The position numbers and the translations under genes are program-made. DNA of 6,231 bases from an uncultured Paracoccaceae bacterium (GTDB lineage Bacteria > Pseudomonadota > Alphaproteobacteria > Rhodobacterales > Rhodobacteraceae), in assembly GCA_938038825.1 (NCBI GenBank), contig CALHST010000190.1, forward strand, positions 1 to 6,231, in the 5' to 3' direction. Below are positions 1 through 5,754 of this stretch, in pieces (within the stretch, counting starts at the first letter, position 1; the number at the start of each line of letters is the position of its first letter). The notes below the pieces were generated by a model, which made no database searches, had not been told where the DNA came from, and saw only the letters and a list, made by a program, of their open reading frames with translations.

Positions 1-57
1 CAATTTGGTGAATGCAGACACGAAAAACTGCATACATCGCGAGTTCGGCTGTGGATT

Positions 58-82
58 GTGTGCGCTTCTTGCCAAGCCACAC
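58..82. repeat. Short inverted repeat in the gene-free left end
   Basis: GTGTG (58-62) pairs with CACAC (78-82) and GCTT (64-67) with AAGC (74-77), with C63 bulged and a 6-nt loop: a 9-bp stem. A further inverted repeat, ATGCAG (12-17) with CTGCAT (28-33), lies closer to the edge. No T run follows either. In the gene-free stretch 1-250 I see no tRNA, rRNA or convincing coding region, only these stems. Confidence 0.4.
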
Positions 83-96
83 GTGCAACACCGAAA

Positions 97-156
97 GGGG
101 TCGAGTCTCCCGCGAGTTTCCTGCGCGCACTGGGGAGCCTCGTGAGGCTCGACCCC
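97..156. repeat. Perfect 9-bp inverted repeat, alternative pairing to the inner hairpin
   Basis: GGGGTCGAG (97-105) and CTCGACCCC (148-156) are exact reverse complements separated by 42 nt. Read on the minus strand, the right arm is followed by TTTCGG, only a short T run. The arm at 148-156 shares CTC (148-150) with the inner hairpin at 135-150, so the two structures compete. This could be an operon-end structure or part of a small RNA. Confidence 0.45.
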
Positions 157-166
157 AAACCTTTTT
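132..166 (+). terminator. Possible hairpin terminator (best on + strand)
   Basis: GAGCCT-CGTG-AGGCTC (135-150) is a perfect 6-bp stem with a 4-nt loop, extended by GGG (132-134) pairing with CCC (153-155) across a 2-nt bulge. On the + strand it is followed by AAACC and a run of five T (162-166). The gap before the T run makes it a weak candidate, and no + strand gene is seen that would need it. On the minus strand the hairpin forms too, but without a T tract. Confidence 0.3.
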
Positions 167-179
167 CACGCGCGAAACT

Positions 180-231
180 GGCCCAATCGAAGTGCTGTTG
201 AACGCGACACGCGGGTATCGCGATTGTGGCC
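180..231. repeat. Imperfect inverted repeat just downstream of the operon's last gene
   Basis: GGCCCAATCG (180-189) pairs with CGATTG-T-GGCC (221-231) as a 10-bp stem with one bulged base. A smaller stem CGCG-ACA-CGCG (203-213) sits in the loop. It begins 20 bp after the hydrolase stop. Neither strand shows a T run next to it, so it is not a classical intrinsic terminator. It could stabilise the 3' end of the operon mRNA (inference). Confidence 0.5.
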
Positions 232-250
232 ATCATGGGGGCCATTCAGT

Positions 251-1048
251 CTAGGACTGATTGTTTTCTTCGAAAAACTGCTTGGCTGTATCGGCGATTA
301 ACGCAGGCGCGTCCCAGTGCATGGAATGCCCTTCTTCGACCAAGGTCATGACCTCGATCCCTGTCATACTTGCCATGGCGTCATCAAACGGCACCAAACT
401 GTCCGCTTTCGACAATACTGACAAACAGGGCACCGGAGGCGGGGTTTTCAATGGTGTCGCGTCAATTGCCAACAGCGCGTCTAGCTGACGTTCCATCGCA
501 TCTGCGGATTGCGCGAACGGATAGGCAAGGGATTGATTGACGGCTGCAGTTATTGCCTCCGCATTGTGAAAGCTACGTTCCTGAAACAACCAGGGAAACA
601 AGACCCGCAACCACGTGTCCTTGGGTGCGTTTGATCGACGAATGGCAATCAGCGCGCGGAATAATTCATGATTTCTTGGTGTGTAGATAGGGGCGGATCC
701 CATGATCATAAGGCGTGCGACCCGTTCGGGTGTTTTCGCGGCCATCGCCCAGCCAATGATGCCACCCAGTGAATGTCCCAGCACGTGAACGCGGGTGTGT
801 CCAAGGTGATCCAGCAAGGATAGGATGTCGTTAACCCAATGATCCATGCTGACAGGCGCATCCCAAGGCCCCGTTTGTCCGCATGTTCGGTTGTCCGGGC
901 GAATGAGTGTGAAATGCGGCTCTAATAAGGGAGCTAAGGGTGCCCAACTTGCGCCATCTGACATAAATCCTGCGATCATCACCAGCGGAGGACCTGTTCC
1001 GCTCACCTCGTAGTGGAGGGACGCATCAGGAAGGGTCAGTTCAGGCAT
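251..1048 (-). CDS. Alpha/beta-hydrolase (esterase/lactonase-like)
   Basis: A 265-residue single-domain alpha/beta-hydrolase without a signal peptide, so a cytosolic hydrolase of an ester, lactone, thioester or C-C bond. Visible catalytic elements: nucleophile elbow GHSLGG (91-96) with Ser93; Asp216 in SKADSLVP; His241 in EEGHSMHWD. The oxyanion segment after strand 3 is IAGFMSD (25-31). A four-helix-type cap appears to sit between residues about 120 and 190. The start at 1048 has GGAG 8 nt upstream and overlaps the end of the P1-family gene by 8 bp, indicating coupling. It is the last gene of the operon: its TAG is followed by about 250 bp of gene-free, hairpin-rich sequence. Family members include 3-oxoadipate enol-lactonase, haloperoxidase-like enzymes and carboxylesterases; the motifs do not distinguish them. 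The catalytic triad is complete, so it should be active. Confidence 0.93.
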   Translation of the reverse strand: MPELTLPDASLHYEVSGTGPPLVMIAGFMSDGASWAPLAPLLEPHFTLIRPDNRTCGQTGPWDAPVSMDHWVNDILSLLDHLGHTRVHVLGHSLGGIIGWAMAAKTPERVARLMIMGSAPIYTPRNHELFRALIAIRRSNAPKDTWLRVLFPWLFQERSFHNAEAITAAVNQSLAYPFAQSADAMERQLDALLAIDATPLKTPPPVPCLSVLSKADSLVPFDDAMASMTGIEVMTLVEEGHSMHWDAPALIADTAKQFFEENNQS

Positions 1049-2042
1049 TTAACATGCTCCACGTTGGTAACAGATCCCCCGGCTCTGGTCGCGCGTGATA
1101 CACGCCGCGTGCAATGGCGCGGGACAGACACACGGCAGCGGCGTGGCCGATCTTCCCCAAATCCGTGTCGGGTGCATTCAATGGTCGGGCATCTGTCGAA
1201 ACCGCAAACACCAGATCACCATCGCCGGGCGTGTGCGCGGGCACGCATGCACGGCCAATGCCGTCATGCGCCATCATTGCGACCCGTTGGCATTCCGCTT
1301 TGGTGAGGGTCGCGTCCGTTGCCACGATGGCGATTGTGGTATTTGCGCGTTCGATCATGTTTGTGATTTTCTGGCTGTCAAAGGTGCGCCCCAGTCCAGA
1401 CGCCAAATCAGGCCCTAAACCGCCGAACTCTCCGTCGATTTCATAAGGTGCTGCCCAAAAATGTTTGTTTCCGGGCGTCGTGACAGTGCCCATCGGATTG
1501 GCCACAACAAGCGCCCCAACGATCGTTCCGTCCTGCATTTCCAAAGAGGCAGACCCCAAGCCCCCCTTCATCATGGCCGTGACTGCGCCGGTCCCTGCGC
1601 CATAACTGCCCAGATCAAAAGTGGTATCCAGGTTCCGATAGGCAGCGCGGCCTAGGTCTCGGTATGGATTATCGTCCCAGTCTTTGTTTCCGCCTGACAA
1701 AAGATCAAAGATAATCGCACCGGGAACCAAAGGGATGATCGCGTCAAAGACTTGAAATCCACGCCCTTGTTTGCGGAGCATATCCGTCACGCCGGAACAG
1801 GCATCCAGCCCATAGGCAGAGCCGCCTGACAGAACCAACGCATCCACTGCAGCCACGGATTTGTCAGGGGCCAGCAAATCCGTTTCACGTGTGCCGGGGG
1901 CGCCGCCCATGACACTGACCGATGCCGTGAAAGGCTGATCTGCGCACAGTACTGTCGCGCCCGATTTTAGGGTCGAGTCTGACGCGTTCCCAACTTTCAG
2001 GCCGGGGACATCCGTGATCAAATTGCGAGGACCGGGGACCAT
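1041..2042 (-). CDS. P1/DmpA-family self-processing aminopeptidase or amidase
   Basis: A 333-residue member of peptidase family S58 (DmpA/BapA/NylC), N-terminal-nucleophile-like hydrolases that cut themselves into two chains and then cleave N-terminal residues, beta-peptides or other small amides and esters. The N-terminus PGPRNLITDVPGLKVGNA, the LSGGSAYGLDA segment (71-81), GSYGAGTGA (145-153) and ANPMG (181-185) are family hallmarks. The likely autocleavage site is Asn234-Thr235 in ANTTIAIVATDA, giving an alpha chain of about 25 kDa and a beta chain of about 10 kDa with Thr235 as nucleophile. This resembles NylC (Asn/Thr) more than DmpA/BapA (Gly or Asn/Ser). There is no signal peptide, so it is probably cytosolic. 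The ATG at 2042 has AAGGA 10 nt upstream and lies 5 bp after the cupin stop. The 3' end overlaps the hydrolase by 8 bp. Its physiological substrate, probably brought in by the upstream transporter, is not predictable. Confidence 0.93.
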   Translation of the reverse strand: MVPGPRNLITDVPGLKVGNASDSTLKSGATVLCADQPFTASVSVMGGAPGTRETDLLAPDKSVAAVDALVLSGGSAYGLDACSGVTDMLRKQGRGFQVFDAIIPLVPGAIIFDLLSGGNKDWDDNPYRDLGRAAYRNLDTTFDLGSYGAGTGAVTAMMKGGLGSASLEMQDGTIVGALVVANPMGTVTTPGNKHFWAAPYEIDGEFGGLGPDLASGLGRTFDSQKITNMIERANTTIAIVATDATLTKAECQRVAMMAHDGIGRACVPAHTPGDGDLVFAVSTDARPLNAPDTDLGKIGHAAAVCLSRAIARGVYHARPEPGDLLPTWSMLNA

Positions 2043-2047
2043 GTCGA

Positions 2048-2401
2048 TTAAATCCTTGGCTTAGAGGTCGCTGTGGCCGTATCGCCTGTGTTAGGCTCGC
2101 CTTTGGGTTCGATTAACAGCACTTTGCATTCCTTTTCTGCGCGGGGGCGATGGGTGACACCCTTGGGGACAACAAACAGCTCGCCCGTCTTGATCGTGTG
2201 ACTGTCACCACCGTCCAAATCCATCATCATCTCGCCTTCTAGAACCAGAAAGAAGTCGTCTGTCGTCTCGTGCAGATGGTACGGAAATGCGCCTTGGAAC
2301 TTCACGACCATCACATCGTTGTCATTGTAATCCGCAACGACGTGGGGATCCCAGTGACTGTCGAATTGCGTCAGCTTGTCAGCCAGATTAACCGTTTTCA
2401 T
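2048..2401 (-). CDS. Small single-domain cupin protein
   Basis: A 117-residue protein forming one cupin beta-barrel. Motif 1 (37-56) supplies likely metal ligands His42 and His44 (YHLHE) plus Asp49, where the generic motif has Glu, ending in VLEG. Motif 2 (73-84) is G-x5-PKG-VTH with His84 as the last ligand. The tail CKVLLIEPKGEPNTGD matches a widespread group of uncharacterised cupins whose members end in a similar ...EP.G..NTG segment. Such proteins may be metal-dependent isomerases or dioxygenases, or binding proteins; no reaction can be assigned. The frame is open to an upstream ATG at 2464, but that extension lies within the SDR. The ATG at 2401 overlaps the SDR stop (ATGA) and gives the family's N-terminus (MKTVNLADKL). 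The following peptidase starts 5 bp after its stop, with its SD inside this gene. Confidence 0.88.
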   Translation of the reverse strand: MKTVNLADKLTQFDSHWDPHVVADYNDNDVMVVKFQGAFPYHLHETTDDFFLVLEGEMMMDLDGGDSHTIKTGELFVVPKGVTHRPRAEKECKVLLIEPKGEPNTGDTATATSKPRI

Positions 2402-3138
2402 ATGCAGCGCCCCCCGTCGACTTCCATGGCGACGCCAGTGATCATGCTGGCCTCGTCCGAGCACAGATAACAGGCGGCGTTGCCCATGTCCTCGGGTGTG
2501 GAAAAGCGGCCGATTGGGATTGTGGACAGGAATTTCGCGCGGATTTCTGGGGTATCTTCGCCCATGAACGACTTCAGCAAAGGTGTTTCACCCGCCACTG
2601 GGTTCAACGCGTTCACGCGGATGCCTTCGGGGGCGAGTTCAACGGCCATCGCACGGGTTGCAGTGTTCATCCACCCTTTGGAAGCGTTATACCAGTTTAG
2701 ACGGGGTCGGGGCGACACACCCGCCGTAGACGCGATGTTCAGGATTGCACCTGATTGGCGGGACTTGAAGTGGGGCACAAAGACTTTGGCCGCCAAATAG
2801 ACTGACTTCATGTTCACGTTAAACACGCGGTCAAAATCGTCCTCGCTGACCTCTTCCATGGGTTGCGGCAGGTGCGTCACACCTGCGTTGTTCACCAGAA
2901 TGTCGACGTGACCCAATTCGCGGAACGCCAAATCGGCCATCGCTTGCACGGACGCGCCATTGCCCACATCCACGGTGCACGCCACGCCACCAACATCCTG
3001 TGCAACGCTTTCTGCCCCATCTTTGTTGATGTCAGCGACCATGACTCTGGCGCCTTCCGCACTGAATTTGCGCACGATACCTTCGCCAAAGCCGGATGCG
3101 CCGCCCGTCACAATTGCTGTTTTCCCAGATAATCTCAT
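2398..3138 (-). CDS. Short-chain dehydrogenase/reductase (classical SDR), second of two
   Basis: A 246-residue NAD-type oxidoreductase of textbook SDR length. Motifs: cofactor loop TGGASGFG (11-18); Asp36 at the end of strand 2, implying NAD(H); NNAG (83-86); Asn109; catalytic Ser137 (NIAS), Tyr150 and Lys154 (YNASK). The substrate-lid region reads NPVAGETPLL and the C-terminus EVDGGRCI, the normal ending of this subgroup. Proteins of this type are often labelled 3-oxoacyl-ACP reductase or glucose 1-dehydrogenase by default, but nothing here supports fatty-acid synthesis or glucose as substrate. The operon context with an ALDH points to oxidative catabolism (inference). The stop codon overlaps the cupin start (ATGA), so the two are probably translationally coupled. 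It shares only general SDR features with the preceding SDR, so the pair does not look like a recent duplication. Confidence 0.94.
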   Translation of the reverse strand: MRLSGKTAIVTGGASGFGEGIVRKFSAEGARVMVADINKDGAESVAQDVGGVACTVDVGNGASVQAMADLAFRELGHVDILVNNAGVTHLPQPMEEVSEDDFDRVFNVNMKSVYLAAKVFVPHFKSRQSGAILNIASTAGVSPRPRLNWYNASKGWMNTATRAMAVELAPEGIRVNALNPVAGETPLLKSFMGEDTPEIRAKFLSTIPIGRFSTPEDMGNAACYLCSDEASMITGVAMEVDGGRCI

Positions 3139-3145
3139 GTCGTTT

Positions 3146-3150
3146 TCCTT
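3146..3150 (-). promoter_or_regulatory. Ribosome-binding site fixing the second SDR start
   Basis: AAGGA lies 7 nt upstream of the ATG at 3138 and shares bases with the preceding TAA stop. The frame stays open upstream to an ATG at 3249, but those 37 extra residues overlap the first SDR by about 100 bp and precede the natural SDR N-terminus (MRLSGKTAIVTGG), so 3138 is the start. Confidence 0.75.
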
Positions 3151-3838
3151 AATAGGTTGCGCGCCCTCCAGAGCAGTCAAAAACCACCCCGGTGCTAAAG
3201 CCTGCCTCTTCTGACAGGGCCCAGCAGACGGTGGATGTAATTTCGTCAACTTCTGCCAGCCGGTTCATTGGGATTTTGGATTTCATATAGGCCACATGCT
3301 CGGGCGTCATTTGATCCAGAATTGGGGTCTGGGCAGCAGCCGGCGCGATTGTGTTGCAGGTGACGCCCGTTTGGGCGAGTTCTTTGCCCAGTGACTTGGT
3401 CAACCCGATCACGGCCGCCTTGGACGCGGAATAGGCCGGGGCGTTTGGATTGCCCTCTTTCCCAGCGATCGAGGCGATGTTGACGATGCGCCCGTATCCT
3501 TTGGCGGTCATCAAAGGGGCCGCAGCGCGATTGCAATAAAAGACACCGTGCACGTTCAAATCGAACACTTTGTGCCAGTCGTCGATGCTATAGTCCCATG
3601 TTGTGGCGTTTGGTCCGGTGATCCCGGCTGAACAGATCAAAAGGTCTGGGTTATCTTCCGTCATCGCGGCTTGAACCGCGTCGCTATCCGTAACGTCAAT
3701 GATGCGCCCACCCGGGGTAAGATCCCAAACAACAACGTTTGCACCTTCGGCAGTCAGACGATCCGCAATGCCCTTGCCAATACCTGATGCGCCGCCTGTG
3801 ACGACGGCTTTGCGGTTTTTGAAACGATTGGGGATCAT
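3149..3838 (-). CDS. Short-chain dehydrogenase/reductase (classical SDR), first of two
   Basis: A 229-residue NAD(P)-dependent oxidoreductase of the classical SDR type, probably a cytosolic alcohol dehydrogenase or ketone reductase. Motifs: cofactor loop TGGASGIG (14-21); Asp39 at the end of the second strand, which normally selects NAD(H) over NADP(H); Asn95; catalytic Ser123 (NIAS), Tyr136 and Lys140 (YSASK). The usual NNAG structural motif is replaced by CSAG (69-72). The segment between strand 2 and that motif is short, so the protein is at the small end of the family's usual length of roughly 250. The C-terminus, SGGRATY, is intact, so it is not truncated. It lies 10 bp after the aldehyde dehydrogenase and 10 bp before a second SDR that is clearly divergent from it. 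An ALDH next to an SDR suggests alcohol-to-aldehyde-to-acid oxidation (inference). Sugar-acid or hydroxy-acid dehydrogenation is equally possible. Confidence 0.93.
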   Translation of the reverse strand: MIPNRFKNRKAVVTGGASGIGKGIADRLTAEGANVVVWDLTPGGRIIDVTDSDAVQAAMTEDNPDLLICSAGITGPNATTWDYSIDDWHKVFDLNVHGVFYCNRAAAPLMTAKGYGRIVNIASIAGKEGNPNAPAYSASKAAVIGLTKSLGKELAQTGVTCNTIAPAAAQTPILDQMTPEHVAYMKSKIPMNRLAEVDEITSTVCWALSEEAGFSTGVVFDCSGGRATY

Positions 3839-3844
3839 ATTGTG

Positions 3845-3850
3845 CTCCTT
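3845..3850 (-). promoter_or_regulatory. Strong ribosome-binding site of the first SDR
   Basis: A perfect AAGGAG 6 nt before the ATG at 3838. Its first two bases are the last two bases of the aldehyde dehydrogenase TAA stop, so ribosomes terminating upstream land on the initiation site. Confidence 0.75.
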
Positions 3851-5291
3851 AGCCGTGCAGCGCGGCGACTGTTTTCAGGGTAGAAAAGCCATACAATGCT
3901 TCGAACCCTTTTTCACGACCATGCCCGGATTTTCCGACACCGCCAAAGGGTAATTCGACCCCGCCGCCTGCGCCGTAGTTGTTGATAAAGACTTGGCCGG
4001 ATCGCAAACGGCGGGCAAGGCGCATTTGGCGCGCACCGTCGCGAGTCCAGATCGACGCAACAAGGCCATAATCAGTGCTATTTGCAATGGTTAGAGCCTG
4101 TTCTTCCGTGTCAAACGGGATAATCACTTGCACGGGCCCAAAGATTTCATCGCGTGCAAGGCTGTGATCCGTGGGGACATCTGCAAACAAGGTGGGCAAC
4201 ACATACGCCCCAGAGTCTGGCGCGTTCTGTAGTTTTCCGGTCGCGATTTGCGTAAGGTCCGCGCGTTTTTCTAAATAACCCTGCACAATCTGCTTTTGTC
4301 TGTTGGAGATAAGCGGACCAACGCGCAAGTCCGCCATCGCCGGACCCACGGTCAGTTCCGAATACGCGGCGGCCATGCAGTCACAAACGTCTTTATAGAC
4401 ACTGCGCTGCACCAGAATGCGGGATGAGGCCGAGCAAGTCTGCCCCGCGTTTTGGATTCCGGCGTTCACCAAAAAAGGCAAAGCGGCATCCAGATCAGCA
4501 TCTTCAAACACCAGTTGCGGGGATTTGCCGCCCAGCTCCAACGTGACAGGCACGACGTTGGTTCCAGCCGCCTGCTGAACAAGAGCCCCGGTGCGAACAG
4601 AGCCTGTAAAGCTGATATGGTGCACGCCGGGATGTGCGGCGAGGGCCGCGCCTGCTTCGGCGCCAAGACCGGGAACGACGTTCAGCGCACCATCCGGCAG
4701 TCCGGCCTCGCGCGCGATATGGGCAAAGCCGAGTGCGGTCAAACAAGCCTCTTCCGCGGGTTTTAGAACGCAGGCATTGCCCATCGCCAACGCGGCCCCA
4801 ACGGATCGCCCAATAATCTGCATCGGGTAGTTCCATGGAACGATGTGCCCGGTGACGCCGTGTGGCTCGCGCAAGGTATAAACAGTGTAGCCCTCCAGAT
4901 AAGGGATCGTTTCCCCCATAATCTTGTCCGCCGCGCCGCCGTAAAACTCCATATACCGGGCCAACGCCACCGCATCTGCACGGGCTTGGGTCAACGGTTT
5001 GCCGACATCCAGCGCCTCGATCATGGCAAGCTCATCAACCCGTTCCAGCACCTTGCGGCCAATCTCTGTCAGGATGCGCCCGCGTTCCACTGCGCTCATG
5101 CGACCCCACGCGCCGTTTAGCGCGTTATGGGCGGCAGTAACAGCTGCATCGATATCAACGGCACAGCCTTTGGTGATCTGCGCAAGATCGCTGCCGTCGG
5201 ATGGATTGATTAAGGTTAGTGTCTCTTTCGGCGGAATCCAGTCGGCGCCGATCAGGCAATGGGACGGGTCAAACCACAAAGCGTCAGTCAT
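3849..5291 (-). CDS. NAD-type aldehyde dehydrogenase (ALDH superfamily)
   Basis: A 480-residue cytosolic enzyme oxidising an aldehyde to a carboxylic acid. The full set of ALDH motifs is present: PWNYP (152-156, oxyanion Asn154), KPAE (177-180), the Rossmann FTGS (228-231), LELGGKSP (251-258, general base Glu252), GQTC (283-286, nucleophile Cys286), EIFGP (382-386) and, near the C-terminus, PFGGVGKSGHGREKG. Glu180 sits where ALDHs place the glutamate that binds the adenine ribose, so NAD+ is the likely cofactor. Length is normal for betaine-aldehyde/aminoaldehyde-like ALDHs, but the aldehyde cannot be assigned from these motifs. The start at 5291 is chosen over 5378 for its SD site and family length. 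The gene overlaps GNAT by 8 bp and is followed after 10 bp by a dehydrogenase, whose SD begins within its TAA stop. The neighbouring SDRs suggest that it oxidises the aldehyde one of them makes (inference). Confidence 0.95.
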   Translation of the reverse strand: MTDALWFDPSHCLIGADWIPPKETLTLINPSDGSDLAQITKGCAVDIDAAVTAAHNALNGAWGRMSAVERGRILTEIGRKVLERVDELAMIEALDVGKPLTQARADAVALARYMEFYGGAADKIMGETIPYLEGYTVYTLREPHGVTGHIVPWNYPMQIIGRSVGAALAMGNACVLKPAEEACLTALGFAHIAREAGLPDGALNVVPGLGAEAGAALAAHPGVHHISFTGSVRTGALVQQAAGTNVVPVTLELGGKSPQLVFEDADLDAALPFLVNAGIQNAGQTCSASSRILVQRSVYKDVCDCMAAAYSELTVGPAMADLRVGPLISNRQKQIVQGYLEKRADLTQIATGKLQNAPDSGAYVLPTLFADVPTDHSLARDEIFGPVQVIIPFDTEEQALTIANSTDYGLVASIWTRDGARQMRLARRLRSGQVFINNYGAGGGVELPFGGVGKSGHGREKGFEALYGFSTLKTVAALHG

Positions 5292-5754
5292 GTTCAGGCT
5301 CCGGACTTGTGAAACGGTAAGAATGGCATTGGAATTGCGTAAAGGGCGGACCTTTGCGCAGGTTTGGATAGCTAGCAAGGCAATCTTCCCAGAATTTGCG
5401 GGATGATTGTGGGTTCGTCACGACGGCCAGTTCCCAATCGCCGGGGTGCGTTGCAATGATGTGATGGACAGCTTTGCGACCCCAACCAAGTCTGCGGAAA
5501 GGAGGAAAGATCGAGAATTCGCACAGGTCCCATGTCTTGTGATCGTCGCTTTCGATCAACGCAAAGCCAACCCGGTCAGGGCCATTGAAGATCCAATAAG
5601 AGATGCAATCCGGGTGATTGAGATGTTCTGCGGCCATATCTTTGGCGTTGATCGTCATGTCGGGGTGTTTGACCGTGATTTCGGCAAGAAACTCCGTTAA
5701 TGCAGCCTCTAATTTGCCTATTTCGTTGCGTGTGATGGGGGTCAGTGTGATCAT
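5284..5754 (-). CDS. GNAT family N-acetyltransferase
   Basis: A 156-residue protein with the GNAT fold pattern; it would transfer an acetyl group from acetyl-CoA to an amine in the cytosol. The clearest signature is motif A, the acetyl-CoA pyrophosphate loop: strand CEFSIF (78-83) followed by RRLGWGRKAV (87-96), fitting R/QxxGxG/A. Next comes strand 5, WELAVV (107-112), and a helix with NPQSSRKFW (114-122), where GNATs carry the N..S..FY/FW segment. The start at 5754 overlaps the transporter stop by 4 bp (ATGA) and has an AAGG ribosome-binding site 6 nt upstream. The 3' end overlaps the aldehyde dehydrogenase start by 8 bp, so translation is probably coupled on both sides. No substrate can be predicted. 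Candidates are an amino group on the imported compound, antibiotic-type detoxification, or an unrelated passenger function. The family call is secure and the role unknown. Confidence 0.88.
   Translation of the reverse strand: MITLTPITRNEIGKLEAALTEFLAEITVKHPDMTINAKDMAAEHLNHPDCISYWIFNGPDRVGFALIESDDHKTWDLCEFSIFPPFRRLGWGRKAVHHIIATHPGDWELAVVTNPQSSRKFWEDCLASYPNLRKGPPFTQFQCHSYRFTSPEPEHD
5299..5302 (-). promoter_or_regulatory. Ribosome-binding site fixing the aldehyde dehydrogenase start
   Basis: GGAG lies 7 nt upstream of the ATG at 5291, inside the 3' end of the GNAT gene. The same frame is open upstream to an ATG at 5378. The 29 extra residues that start would add do not look like an aldehyde dehydrogenase N-terminus and lie entirely over the GNAT coding sequence. 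The SD site, the 8-bp overlap and the resulting 480-residue length all favour 5291. Confidence 0.7.

Noticed and set aside
1..33. Possible start of a further minus-strand gene (ATG at 33, reading MQFFVSAFTKL to the edge)
   Set aside because: Only 11 codons are visible, there is no SD upstream, and the ATG lies inside an inverted repeat. Sequence left of the window is needed.
97..156. tRNA-like look of the GGGGTCGAG...CTCGACCCC pair
   Set aside because: No anticodon arm, T-loop consensus or 7-bp acceptor geometry could be fitted on either strand.
12..254. 80-codon open frame on the + strand in the left flank
   Set aside because: No recognisable domain, no SD site, biased composition (Arg/Thr rich), and it runs through the inverted repeats into the end of the hydrolase gene.
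1013..1446. Several overlapping + strand open frames opposite the P1-family gene
   Set aside because: They are mutually overlapping, lack domains, and are explained as antisense shadows of a well-conserved minus-strand gene.
3139..3249. Longer N-terminus for the second SDR
   Set aside because: It overlaps the first SDR by about 100 bp and adds residues before the normal SDR start. The ATG at 3138 has AAGGA at good spacing.
3085..3800. Similar GATGCGCCGCC stretches near the starts of both SDR genes, as a DNA repeat
   Set aside because: They encode the shared TGGASG cofactor loop, so protein-level constraint explains the match.
5292..5378. Longer N-terminus for the aldehyde dehydrogenase
   Set aside because: The extra 29 residues lie wholly over the GNAT gene and are unlike ALDH N-termini. 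The ATG at 5291 has its own GGAG site.
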